A stretch of 64,000 nt of DNA. Source: CAWJLS01 sp963843755 (GTDB taxonomy: Bacteria; Acidobacteriota; Thermoanaerobaculia; Multivoradales; DATKCC01). The notes beneath the pieces were generated by a model. That model made no database searches, was not told the DNA's origin, and saw nothing but the letters and a program-made list of their open reading frames with translations. The stretch is from positions 558,001 to 622,000 of the forward strand of contig CAWJLS010000002.1 of assembly GCA_963843755.1 (NCBI GenBank), written 5' to 3'. Shown in pieces: positions 9,404 through 16,942 of the stretch (position 1 is the stretch's first letter; every line of letters starts with the position of its first letter). The position numbers and the translations under genes were made by a program.

Positions 9404-10126
9404 CTAGCGCTCAGAGTCGGGCACGAGCGGCTCCTCTTCGCGCCAGGCGGCTTCGCCGTCGGCGTAGTGCTCCCGCTTCCAGATCGGTACCTCGTGCTTG
9501 AGCCGTTCGAGGGCGGTGCGGCTCGCCTCATAGGCGGCGGCCCGGTGGGGGGAGGCGCAGGCGATGACGACGCTGGCTTCTCCCACCGGCACCTCGCCCA
9601 GGCGGTGGACGATCGCCGCGCGCAGGTCGTCGGCCGAGGCTTCGAGGTCGGTCACGATGCGGCGCAGGCGCTGCTCGGCCATCGACCGGTAGGCGCTGTA
9701 GGTGAGGCGCTCGACGCGCCGGCCCCGGTGGGCGTCGCGGACCGTGCCGAGGAAGAGGAGCACCGCGCCGCGGGTCGCCCCGGCCACGGCCGCGGTCACC
9801 CGGGCGACGTCGATCGCCTCGTCGGTCAGCTCCGCCAGGGGCGCCCGTGCCGCGGTTGCGGCCGGCTCCGCCACCTCCGGGCGCCCGCCGGAGACCGGCG
9901 GCAACAGGGCGACCTCGGCGCCGTCCGGGATCGCCGTCTCGCCCCGGGCGATCTCCCCGTCGACCGCCACCGCGAGGCGCGGCCAGAGCGGCGCCAGGTC
10001 CGGATGCTCCGCCTCCAGGATGCGCCGCAGGTCGGCGACCCGGGTACCGTCGGGGAGCTCCATCTCCCGCTCCGGTGCGCCGAGGGCGTCGGCGGCGGTG
10101 GCGAAGGAGACGACGCGGATCTTCAT
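9404..10126 (-). CDS. MoaD-MoaE fusion, molybdopterin synthase
   Basis: Residues 1-81 form a ubiquitin-like MoaD domain ending in PPVSGG. After a short linker, residues about 98-240 form MoaE, with the typical LKHEVPIWKREHYADGEAAW segment carrying the active-site lysines. Together the two subunits convert cyclic pyranopterin monophosphate to molybdopterin, with sulfur carried as a thiocarboxylate on the MoaD C-terminal Gly. In this fusion the GlyGly is internal, so proteolytic processing after GG is expected. A TAGCAT box lies 6 nt upstream of the ATG, suggesting a leaderless mRNA. It is divergent from the carboxyltransferase gene. Confidence 0.9.
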   Translation of the reverse strand: MKIRVVSFATAADALGAPEREMELPDGTRVADLRRILEAEHPDLAPLWPRLAVAVDGEIARGETAIPDGAEVALLPPVSGGRPEVAEPAATAARAPLAELTDEAIDVARVTAAVAGATRGAVLLFLGTVRDAHRGRRVERLTYSAYRSMAEQRLRRIVTDLEASADDLRAAIVHRLGEVPVGEASVVIACASPHRAAAYEASRTALERLKHEVPIWKREHYADGEAAWREEEPLVPDSER

Positions 10127-10132
10127 GGGCCG

Positions 10133-10138
10133 ATGCTA
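10133..10138 (-). promoter_or_regulatory. -10 box of moaD-moaE
   Basis: TAGCAT on the minus strand lies 6 nt before the start codon and no Shine-Dalgarno sequence follows. It fits the recurring leaderless pattern of this window. Confidence 0.45.
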
Positions 10139-10163
10139 CCCCGGCTCGTCCCGGACCGGCTGC

Positions 10164-10169
10164 TATGAT
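10164..10169 (+). promoter_or_regulatory. -10 box of the carboxyltransferase gene
   Basis: TATGAT lies 46 nt upstream of the TTG start, leaving room for a short leader that carries AGGAGG at 10201-10206. Together with the opposing box at 10133-10138 it makes a compact divergent promoter. Confidence 0.45.
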
Positions 10170-10215
10170 TCCGGCCGCCCCAGCGGATCTTTACGCCCCC
10201 AGGAGGAAACCCACC

Positions 10216-11877
10216 TTGGCAGTCATCGAGAGTCGGATCGAGAAGGACGAGACGTTCGCGCGCCGCGACGAGCACTGGCGTCGCGAGGTGGAGCGCATGC
10301 GCGCCGAGGAGGCCGCGATCGAGCTCGGCGGCGGCGAGCGGGCGCGCGAGCGCCATCACAAGCGGGGCAAGATGCTCGCCCGGGAGCGGATCGAGGCGCT
10401 GTGCGACCCGGGGACGTCGTTCCTCGAGATCGGCCTCTGGGCCGCCCACGACATGTACCAGGAGTGGGGCGGCGCGCCGGCGGCGGGCGTCGTGGCCGGC
10501 ATCGGCACGGTCGCCGGCCGGGAGGTGGTGATCGTCGCCAACGACGCCACGGTCAAGGCGGGCGCCTGGTTCCCCATGACCTGCAAGAAGGTGCTCCGCG
10601 CCCAGGAGGTGTCGCTGGAGAACCGGCTGCCGATCGTCTACCTGGTCGATTCGGCCGGCGTCTTCCTGCCCATGCAGGAGGAGATCTTCCCGGACAAGGA
10701 GCACTTCGGCCGCGTGTTCTACAACAACGCCCGCATGTCGGCGGCCGGCGTCTTCCAGATGGCCGCGATCATGGGCTCGTGCGTGGCCGGCGGGGCGTAC
10801 CTGCCGATCATGAGCGACGAGAGCCACATCGTCGAGGGCACCGGCTCGATCTTCCTCGCCGGCTCCCACCTGGTGAAGGCGGCGATCGGCGAGGTGATCG
10901 ACAACGAGGAGCTGGGTGGCGCCGTCGTCCAGGCCGACATCTCCGGCGTGGTCGACCACCGCCACCCGGACGATGCCTCGTGCATCGCGAAGATCCGTAG
11001 CCAGTTCGCCCAGCTCGCCGACCCCGAGCGGGCGCCGTTCGCGCGCCGGGAGGCGGTCGAGCCGCTCTATCCCGTCGAGGAGCTCTACGGCGTCATGCCG
11101 ACGAGCCGCGCCAAGCCGTACGACACCAAGGAGATCCTGGCGCGCGTCCTCGACGGCTCCGAATTCGACGAGTTCAAGGAGACCTACGGCCGGACGCTGC
11201 TCTGCGGCACCGGCTGGATCGGCGGCTGGCCGGTGGGAATCGTCGCCAACCAGCGCTCGGTCACCCAGCAGAAGACCGGCACCGGGCCGGGGGACAAAGA
11301 GCTCCAGATCGGCGGCGTCATCTACTCCGAGGCCGCCGACAAGGGTGCCCGGTTCGTCCAGATCTGCAACCAGAAGAAGATCCCGCTCGTGTTCGTCCAG
11401 GACGTCACCGGCTTCATGGTCGGCAGCCGGGCCGAGCAGGGCGGGATCATCAAGGACGGCGCCAAGATGGTCAACGCGGTGGCCAACTCGACGGTGCCCA
11501 AGATCACGCTCTTCGCCGGCAACTCCTTCGGTGCCGGCAACTACGCCATGTGCGGCAAGGCTTACGGGGCGCGGCTCTCGTGGGGCTGGCCGTCGGCGAC
11601 GATCGCGGTCATGGGCGGCGAGCAGGCGTCGAAGACCCTGCTGTCGATCCAGCTCAGGAACCGCGACGACGTCACCGAGGAGGAGAAGAAGGAGCGGCTG
11701 GCCGACATCCAGGCCCGCTACGAGGCGACCGAGAACCCGCGCTACGCGGCGGCCCGCCTGTGGCTCGACGGCCTGATCGACCCGGCGGAGACCCGCACCG
11801 TCCTGGCCCGCTCGATCGCCGCGGCGGCGATGAACCCGGAGATCCCGGAGTTCAGGACCGGCGTACTGCAAACCTGA
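10216..11877 (+). CDS. Acyl-CoA carboxylase, carboxyltransferase (beta) subunit, MCC/GCC type
   Basis: The enzyme transfers CO2 from carboxybiotin to an acyl-CoA. The 553-residue product has both crotonase-like carboxyltransferase halves, including GAWFPMTCKKVLRAQE, LVDSAGVFLP, FYNNARMSAAG and, in the second half, VFVQDVTGFMVGS and GNSFGAGNYAMCG. This pattern is closest to methylcrotonyl-CoA and geranyl-CoA carboxylases rather than AccD. Start TTG 10216 is chosen because a perfect AGGAGG sits 9 nt upstream; earlier in-frame starts lie inside the moaD-moaE gene. The biotin-carrying alpha subunit is not nearby. The AtuA and LiuC-like genes that follow suggest leucine or terpene degradation. Confidence 0.92.
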   Translation: MAVIESRIEKDETFARRDEHWRREVERMRAEEAAIELGGGERARERHHKRGKMLARERIEALCDPGTSFLEIGLWAAHDMYQEWGGAPAAGVVAGIGTVAGREVVIVANDATVKAGAWFPMTCKKVLRAQEVSLENRLPIVYLVDSAGVFLPMQEEIFPDKEHFGRVFYNNARMSAAGVFQMAAIMGSCVAGGAYLPIMSDESHIVEGTGSIFLAGSHLVKAAIGEVIDNEELGGAVVQADISGVVDHRHPDDASCIAKIRSQFAQLADPERAPFARREAVEPLYPVEELYGVMPTSRAKPYDTKEILARVLDGSEFDEFKETYGRTLLCGTGWIGGWPVGIVANQRSVTQQKTGTGPGDKELQIGGVIYSEAADKGARFVQICNQKKIPLVFVQDVTGFMVGSRAEQGGIIKDGAKMVNAVANSTVPKITLFAGNSFGAGNYAMCGKAYGARLSWGWPSATIAVMGGEQASKTLLSIQLRNRDDVTEEEKKERLADIQARYEATENPRYAAARLWLDGLIDPAETRTVLARSIAAAAMNPEIPEFRTGVLQT

Positions 11878-11895
11878 TCGGATCTCCTCCCGCCT

Positions 11896-11930
11896 CCTCG
11901 GTCCTCTTTCGGGAGCACCGAGGACCGAGG
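11896..11930 (+). terminator. Strong hairpin between carboxyltransferase and atuA-like gene
   Basis: CCTCGGTCCT and AGGACCGAGG form a perfect 10-bp stem with a 15-nt loop, 18 nt after the carboxyltransferase stop. No T tract follows. It could end the first transcript or attenuate read-through into the next gene. Confidence 0.5.
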
Positions 11931-11969
11931 GGCGATTCGCCGGAGGTGCCGCGCTGCGGCGCCCCGTGC

Positions 11970-11975
11970 TAACCT
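11970..11975 (+). promoter_or_regulatory. -10 box of atuA-like gene
   Basis: TAACCT ends 10 nt before ATG 11986 and no Shine-Dalgarno sequence lies between, consistent with a separate leaderless promoter after the hairpin. Confidence 0.4.
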
Positions 11976-11985
11976 CTGCGCGCTT

Positions 11986-13353
11986 ATGAAAACTGTACGA
12001 ATCGGCAACGGCCAAGGCTTCTGGGGCGACAACGTCGACGCCCCGGTGGAGCTCCTTCGGGGCGGTCCCATCGACTACATCGGCATGGACTACCTCGCGG
12101 AGGTGACCCTGTCGATCATGATGCGCCAGAAGCTCAAGCGGCCGGAGCTCGGCTACGCCACCGACTTCATCGGCTTCATCCGCCGGGTGCTGCCGGAGCT
12201 CAAGGAGAGGAACGTCCGCGTCCTGACCAACGCCGGCGGTCTCAACCCCCGCGCCTGCCGCGAGAAGATCTTCGAGGTCGCCCGCGAGCTGGGTGTCTCC
12301 GGCGTCCGCGTCGGCGTGGTCGAGGGGGACGACATCCTCGAGCGACTGCCGGAGCTGGTCGCCGCCGGCCACGAGATGCGCAACATGGACACCGGCGAGC
12401 CGATCGAGCCGCTGCTCGAGAAGTTCACCAGCGCCAACGCCTACCTGGGCGCCCAGCCGGTGGTCGAGGCGCTGGACCAGGACGCGCTGATCGTCCTCTG
12501 CGGCCGGGTCACCGACACGGCGCTCGCCCTCGCGCCGGCGATCCACGAGCTCGGCTGGGCCGAGGACGACTGGGACCGCCTCGCCGCCGGCACCATCGCC
12601 GGCCACATCCTGGAGTGCGGACCCCAGTCCACCGGCGGCAACTTCACCCGCTTCTGGGAGGTCCCCGAGCTCTGGAACATCGGCTACCCGATCGCCGAGA
12701 TGCGCGAGGACGGGGAGTTCGTCGTCACCAAGCACGAGGGGACCGGCGGCATGGTGACGGTCGATACGGTCTCCGAGCAACTGCTCTACGAGATGGGCGA
12801 CCCGAACGAGTACATCACCCCGGACGTGGTCGCCGATTTCACCTCGATCCACCTCGAGCAGGTGGGCGAGGACCGGGTCCGGGTCCACGGCATCCAGGGC
12901 CGGCCGAACACGCCGTTCCTCAAGCTCTCGGCGTCGTATCTCGCCGGCTACAAGGGATCGGGGCAGATCACCATCTCCGGCCCCCAGGCGGTGAGGAAGG
13001 CAAAGCTGGCCGCCGAGACGATCTGGAAGCGGCTCGAGCGCTCCGACATCCGCTTCCCGGAGGACTCTCGCAACGTCGAGCTGCTCGGTCAGGGCTCGGT
13101 GCTGCCGGGGATCTGGGAGACCCAGGAGGAGCCGCCGGAGGTGGTGTTGCGGCTGGCCGTGCGGGACACGGACCGGGGCAAGGTGGAGCGCTTCGGCAAG
13201 GAGATCGCGCCGCTGGTCACCGCCGGCCCGCCGGGAGTCACCGGCTTCGCCGGCGGCAGGCCCAAGCCGCAAGAGGTGGTGGCCTACTGGCCGGCGCTCC
13301 TGGCCCGCGAAGAGGTCGAGGGCCGTCTCGAGGTCACCGTCGAAGAGGTCTGA
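11986..13353 (+). CDS. Acyclic terpene utilisation AtuA family protein (DUF1446)
   Basis: The 455-residue product starts with VRIGNGQGFWGDN and contains DYLAEVTLSIM, LTNAGGLNP and CGRVTDTALALAPAI, all typical of the AtuA/DUF1446 family found with acyl-CoA carboxylases. Its biochemical role is not established. Many relatives carry an extra C-terminal domain of about 100 residues; here that domain is absent and is encoded separately at 13815-14183. The gene heads a run of four closely spaced genes (gaps of 4 bp or overlaps), so they are probably co-transcribed. Confidence 0.9.
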   Translation: MKTVRIGNGQGFWGDNVDAPVELLRGGPIDYIGMDYLAEVTLSIMMRQKLKRPELGYATDFIGFIRRVLPELKERNVRVLTNAGGLNPRACREKIFEVARELGVSGVRVGVVEGDDILERLPELVAAGHEMRNMDTGEPIEPLLEKFTSANAYLGAQPVVEALDQDALIVLCGRVTDTALALAPAIHELGWAEDDWDRLAAGTIAGHILECGPQSTGGNFTRFWEVPELWNIGYPIAEMREDGEFVVTKHEGTGGMVTVDTVSEQLLYEMGDPNEYITPDVVADFTSIHLEQVGEDRVRVHGIQGRPNTPFLKLSASYLAGYKGSGQITISGPQAVRKAKLAAETIWKRLERSDIRFPEDSRNVELLGQGSVLPGIWETQEEPPEVVLRLAVRDTDRGKVERFGKEIAPLVTAGPPGVTGFAGGRPKPQEVVAYWPALLAREEVEGRLEVTVEEV

Positions 13354-13357
13354 GGCG

Positions 13358-13822
13358 ATGGCCGCGTGGCGGACCACGCTCCTGCTGCTGATCACGCCGC
13401 TCCTGGTCGGCTCCTTCGCCGCCAGCGCCCTGGCCAACCGCTGGATCTTCGCCGCCTGGGGCCTGGCCGCGGCGGTGGCGACCGCGCTCGCCCTGCGCCG
13501 GGCGGTCGAGGTGTGGCGGGGGCGGCCGGCGGCGCGGGCCCGGATCGCGGTGCGCCTCGCGGCGGTGCTCGCCCCGGCCCTGGCGCTCTTCGCCTGGCTG
13601 GTGGCGCGGCACCAGGAGATCCTCGACCTCGGATTGCGGGCCGTCTGGCCCGCCCTGTACACGCCGGTCGCCACGCGGCCGGCAACCTATTTCGTCGCGG
13701 CCGCCCTCGTCGCCGTCGCCGGTTCGGCCGGCTGGGTGGCGGCCGTTCGCACAGCCCGGGCGCACCGGTCACTCCGACCGGGCACGCCGGGCTCGCACCC
13801 GACCGGAGGCAACCATGGCTAG
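13358..13822 (+). CDS. Small integral membrane protein inserted in AtuA cluster
   Basis: The 154-residue product has about four hydrophobic helices (near residues 6-26, 29-46, 62-82 and 107-128) joined by Arg-rich loops, then a polar tail. It starts 4 bp after the AtuA stop and overlaps the next gene by 8 bp, so it is clearly within the operon. I do not recognise a family. Its position between the two AtuA parts suggests a transport or membrane-anchoring role, but that is only inference from context. Confidence 0.7.
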   Translation: MAAWRTTLLLLITPLLVGSFAASALANRWIFAAWGLAAAVATALALRRAVEVWRGRPAARARIAVRLAAVLAPALALFAWLVARHQEILDLGLRAVWPALYTPVATRPATYFVAAALVAVAGSAGWVAAVRTARAHRSLRPGTPGSHPTGGNHG

Positions 13823-14183
13823 AGTCCCCCTTTCCCGGATCGCCCACGCCCGGAGCGGCGACAAGGGCGACGCCAGCAACATCGGCCTGATCGCCAACCG
13901 CCACGCCCTCTACGAGACGATCCGCGACCAGGTCACGGAGGAGCGGGTCAAGCGCCACTTCGCCGGTATCTGCCGGGGCCGGGTGGAGCGCTTCGAGGTG
14001 CCCAACCTGGGCGCCCTCAACTTCATCCTCCACGATTCGCTCGGCGGCGGCGGCACCGAGAGCCTGCTGACCGACGCCCAGGGCAAGACCCACGGCCAGG
14101 GGCTGCTGATGATGGAGATCGACGTGCCGGACGAGCTGCTCGCCGGGTCTGATGAGAAGCAAGAGGAGCAGGGGCGTGGCTGA
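13815..14183 (+). CDS. AtuA C-terminal (ferredoxin-fold-like) domain as a separate protein
   Basis: The 122-residue product contains IAHARSGDKGDASNIGLIA, the signature of the domain usually fused at the C-terminus of AtuA proteins, and continues VPNLGALNFILHDSLGGGGTESL. It overlaps the preceding membrane-protein gene by 8 bp and the next gene by 8 bp (or more if that gene starts at 14152). It presumably binds the AtuA core protein in trans. Assignment to the domain family is firm; function is unknown. Confidence 0.85.
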   Translation: MARVPLSRIAHARSGDKGDASNIGLIANRHALYETIRDQVTEERVKRHFAGICRGRVERFEVPNLGALNFILHDSLGGGGTESLLTDAQGKTHGQGLLMMEIDVPDELLAGSDEKQEEQGRG

Positions 14184-14979
14184 TCCCTCCACCGCCCGCT
14201 ACGAGCTGCTCCGGGTCCGCCGGGAGGACGACCTCCTGTTCGTGACCCTGGACAACCCGGACAAGGCCAACGCCCTGTCGCCGCCGCTGCTGGCGGAGCT
14301 GACCGCCCTCTACCGGGAAGACCTGCTGGCCGAAGGGGTCCGGGCGGTGATCCTCGACGGCGAGGGCAAGCACTTCTCGGCCGGCGCCGACCTCGGCCAC
14401 CTGCGGTCGCTCCAGGACGCCTCGGCAGAGGACCACCGGCGCGACAGCGAGGCCCTGCGCGGGCTGTTCGAGGCGGTGCTCCGCCAGCGGGCCCTGACCA
14501 TCGCCCTGGTCCACGGCGCCTGCATCGCCGGCGGTTGCGGGCTGGCGACGGCCCACGACTTCGTGGTCGCGGCCGAGGACGCCAAGTTCATGTACAGCGA
14601 GGTGCGGATCGGCTTCGTCGCCGCCCTCGTCGCCACCTACCTGCCGCTCCGGCTCAGAGGGGCGGACATCCGCGAGGTGCTGCTGAACCCGGAGCTGTTC
14701 GACGCCGAGCGGGCGCTGGGGATGGGGCTGGTGAACCGCGTGGTGCCGGCCGCGGAGCTGGCGGCGTCGGGTCGGGAGCTGGCGACGGGGGTCCTGTCGC
14801 GGGCCAGCTCTCAGTCGATCGCCCTGACCAAGGGCCTCCTCCTCGACCTGGTCGGCCGCCCCCTGGGCGAGGCGTTCGACCGGGCGGCCGAGGTCAACGC
14901 CGCGGCCCGCTCGACCGACGATTGCAAGCACGGCATCGCCCACTTCCTGGAGCACAAGAAGGCGCCGAGCTGGCGGTAG
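14176..14979 (+). CDS. Enoyl-CoA hydratase family protein, LiuC/AtuE-like
   Basis: This crotonase-fold protein has the oxyanion-hole segment KHFSAGADLGHL and the second block GACIAGGCGLA. It also shows SEVRIGF in the middle and a FLEHKKAPSW tail, both like methylglutaconyl-CoA hydratase LiuC. The first of the two classical catalytic Glu positions is Gly (GGCG), while the second (SEVR) is kept. GTG 14176 is preferred because AGGAG lies 7 nt upstream; ATG 14152 is the alternative. Downstream of carboxyltransferase and AtuA genes, it would hydrate the carboxylated enoyl-CoA. Confidence 0.85.
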   Translation: MADPSTARYELLRVRREDDLLFVTLDNPDKANALSPPLLAELTALYREDLLAEGVRAVILDGEGKHFSAGADLGHLRSLQDASAEDHRRDSEALRGLFEAVLRQRALTIALVHGACIAGGCGLATAHDFVVAAEDAKFMYSEVRIGFVAALVATYLPLRLRGADIREVLLNPELFDAERALGMGLVNRVVPAAELAASGRELATGVLSRASSQSIALTKGLLLDLVGRPLGEAFDRAAEVNAAARSTDDCKHGIAHFLEHKKAPSWR

Positions 14980-15291
14980 GGTGAAGGCGGCCGGTAGGGA
15001 GGGTTCGCCGGAGCGGGTCGGGGCGCGCGGTTCAGGGCGGCGGAGGATTGGTCGCGCGGGTCAGGCCGGTCAGCATAGAAGCCAGGGCTCCGGTCTCGAG
15101 GGCGTGCTCGGCCGGGTGCCGCACCCGGGCCCAGAGGGTGCCCGGGTCGACCGGTCGATCAGAGGAGGGCTGGTACGGTGGTGCGGCCTGGTCCGGGCGG
15201 TCCACGCGGCCGATCGTGCCGTCTGCGCCGCTCGGGCTCTCCGGCTGCCTGCGCTGCCTGCGCTGTCTGCACTGTCTGTGCTGTCTGTAGA
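14980..15291. other. Intergenic region before HAD gene
   Basis: No convincing gene is seen. A 7-bp hairpin CCGGGTG/CACCCGG lies at 15112-15128, and a five-copy 9-mer tandem repeat runs up to the start of the next gene. Confidence 0.5.
15244..15288 (+). repeat. Five tandem 9-mers directly upstream of HAD gene
   Basis: Units are GCTGCCTGC twice, then GCTGTCTGC, ACTGTCTGT and GCTGTCTGT. They cover the promoter region just before a TAGAAT box at 15288. Confidence 0.75.
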
Positions 15292-15293
15292 AT
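15288..15293 (+). promoter_or_regulatory. -10 box of HAD gene
   Basis: TAGAAT overlaps the ATG at 15292 and ends 7 nt before GTG 15301. If it is the promoter, the mRNA would begin at GTG 15301, making that the true start. Confidence 0.4.
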
Positions 15294-16023
15294 GCCCGCC
15301 GTGCGGCTCCTTCTCTTCGACGTCGACGGAACCCTCTTGCGGTGCGGCCCTCAGGTGCGGCCGATCTTCGCCGAGGCCATGGTGGCGGTCTACGGCACCT
15401 CGGGCGACCTGGACCGCTACGACTTCTCGGGCAAGACGGATCAGCAGATCGTGATCGAGCTGCTGTCCGGCACCGGGCTGGGACCGGCCGACGTGCTGGC
15501 CTCGCTGCCGCGCATGCAGTCGCTCTACCTGGCGTCGCTGGAGCGGCGTCTGGACCGCGCGGGGATGGAGATCCTGCCGGGGGTGGAGGCGCTCCTGACC
15601 GAGCTCGACGCCCGGGAGGACGTGGTCCTCGGCCTGCTCACCGGCAACTGGCGGCGGGGCGCGGAGATCAAGCTCTCCCGCTTCGCCCTCGATCGGTTCT
15701 TCCGCTTCGGCGCCTTCGGTGACGACGGGATCGAGCGCACCGAGCTGCCGCCGGTGGCGCTGGCACGGGCGGCGGAGCTGCTCGGTGGCCGCTTCGAGGC
15801 GGGCGACGCGCTGATCGTCGGTGACAGCATCCGCGACGTGGAGTGCGCCCGGGCCCACGGCGTCCCGGTGGTGGGGGTGACGACCGGTTGGACGCCGGCC
15901 GAGCGACTGTGGAAGGCCGGGGCGGACCGGGTGGTCGAGAGCCTCGCGGGGCTGGCCGAGACCCTGGCGTCGTGGCCGCACGGTCCTGCCGAGCAGTCGA
16001 GGGACGCACTCGTCACGAGCTGA
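15292..16023 (+). CDS. HAD-superfamily hydrolase
   Basis: The 243-residue product has all HAD motifs: FDVDGTLL (nucleophile Asp near residue 9), LTGNW (motif II), Lys in the RRGAEIK region, and VGDSIRDVECARA (motif III/IV), with a helical cap between. It resembles phosphoglycolate phosphatase-type enzymes, but the substrate cannot be told. The start may be GTG 15301 instead of ATG 15292 because of the promoter position. Its end overlaps the convergent hydrolase gene by 11 bp. Confidence 0.85.
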   Translation: MPAVRLLLFDVDGTLLRCGPQVRPIFAEAMVAVYGTSGDLDRYDFSGKTDQQIVIELLSGTGLGPADVLASLPRMQSLYLASLERRLDRAGMEILPGVEALLTELDAREDVVLGLLTGNWRRGAEIKLSRFALDRFFRFGAFGDDGIERTELPPVALARAAELLGGRFEAGDALIVGDSIRDVECARAHGVPVVGVTTGWTPAERLWKAGADRVVESLAGLAETLASWPHGPAEQSRDALVTS

Positions 16024-16906
16024 TTTCTTCCAGGTTCCGCTTCAGCCACCCCTGCGTCGCGTTCAGCGCCCGGGTGAGCTGAGGCGTCGGGCCGGCGAAC
16101 GGATGGACCGCACCGAAGGTGTGGCCGGCCTCCGGGACCGTTTCGAGCTCCACCGCCGGCCCGCCGAGCCCCGGGCTCTCGTCCGCCTGCGGGGGCCCGG
16201 CCGCGGCGTAGAGCCGGCGGGCCTCGCGCACCGGGACCGTCTCGTCGGCCTCGCCGTGGACGATCAGCCACGGCGCCCCGACCCGGCCCGCCGCCTTGGT
16301 GACGTCCAGGGCCTCGCGGTGCGCCTCCAGGTCGTCGAGCACCACGACCCCGATGGGCAGCTCCTGGCCGGTGCGGCTGTTGACGACCGTGATCTGTCCG
16401 TCCCGCCGCCAGGCCGCACGCTCCTCGCCGCTGACCCGGTCCAAGGTGGCGATGGCCGACCAGGTCACGAGGGCGCCGATCCTGTCCCGCCACTCCGGGC
16501 TGCCGGCGGTGAGGATCGCCGCCGCGCCGCCGCGGCTGTGACCGAACAGCCCGAGGCGCTCGGGGTCCGCACGGCCGGGCGCGAGGGTTGTGCCGACGGC
16601 GCCGAGAATCGTCCGCAGGTCGGCCTGCTCGCGGCTGAAGGTGTTGGTCCGGAACCCCTCCAGGTCGCTCACCCGGTCCTCGCCGCTCACCATTCCGGAG
16701 CCGGAGAAGTTGAACCGCACGACGACGAAGCCGCGCTGGACCAACAGCTCGGCCAGGGGCGGGTAGAAGCCCCACTCCATGAAGGCCTTGAACCCGTGGC
16801 AGATGACCACCGCCGGTCGCTCGCCGGGGCGGTCGGGGAGGTCGACGATTCCGTGGAGACGTCCCGCGACGGGGCCGGCCAGGTCGAAGCGTTCGGTTGT
16901 CGGCAT
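16013..16906 (-). CDS. Alpha/beta hydrolase (dienelactone hydrolase-like)
   Basis: The 297-residue product shows VVICHGFKAFMEWGFYP near residue 35, the nucleophile elbow GHSRGGAAA near residue 130, the acid-loop segment LIVHGEADETVP, and the catalytic His in EAGHTFGAVHPF near the C-terminus. It looks cytoplasmic. The start at 16906 is supported by TACACT 8 nt upstream, with no Shine-Dalgarno sequence. Substrate unknown. It is divergent from ygfZ. Confidence 0.88.
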   Translation of the reverse strand: MPTTERFDLAGPVAGRLHGIVDLPDRPGERPAVVICHGFKAFMEWGFYPPLAELLVQRGFVVVRFNFSGSGMVSGEDRVSDLEGFRTNTFSREQADLRTILGAVGTTLAPGRADPERLGLFGHSRGGAAAILTAGSPEWRDRIGALVTWSAIATLDRVSGEERAAWRRDGQITVVNSRTGQELPIGVVVLDDLEAHREALDVTKAAGRVGAPWLIVHGEADETVPVREARRLYAAAGPPQADESPGLGGPAVELETVPEAGHTFGAVHPFAGPTPQLTRALNATQGWLKRNLEEISS

Positions 16907-16914
16907 GGGGCGCG

Positions 16915-16920
16915 AGTGTA
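16915..16920 (-). promoter_or_regulatory. -10 box of alpha/beta hydrolase gene
   Basis: TACACT (minus strand) lies 8 nt before the start codon; leaderless arrangement. Confidence 0.4.
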
Positions 16921-16929
16921 GCGCGCTGG

Positions 16930-16935
16930 TAGACT
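16930..16935 (+). promoter_or_regulatory. -10 box of ygfZ
   Basis: TAGACT ends 7 nt before ATG 16943. With the opposing box at 16915 it makes a very tight divergent promoter pair. Confidence 0.4.
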
Positions 16936-16942
16936 GCCGACG

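Noticed and set aside
10123..13674. 1183-codon minus-strand frame opposite carboxyltransferase and AtuA
   Set aside because: Plus-strand genes are certain; the antisense frame is an artefact of strong third-position GC bias.
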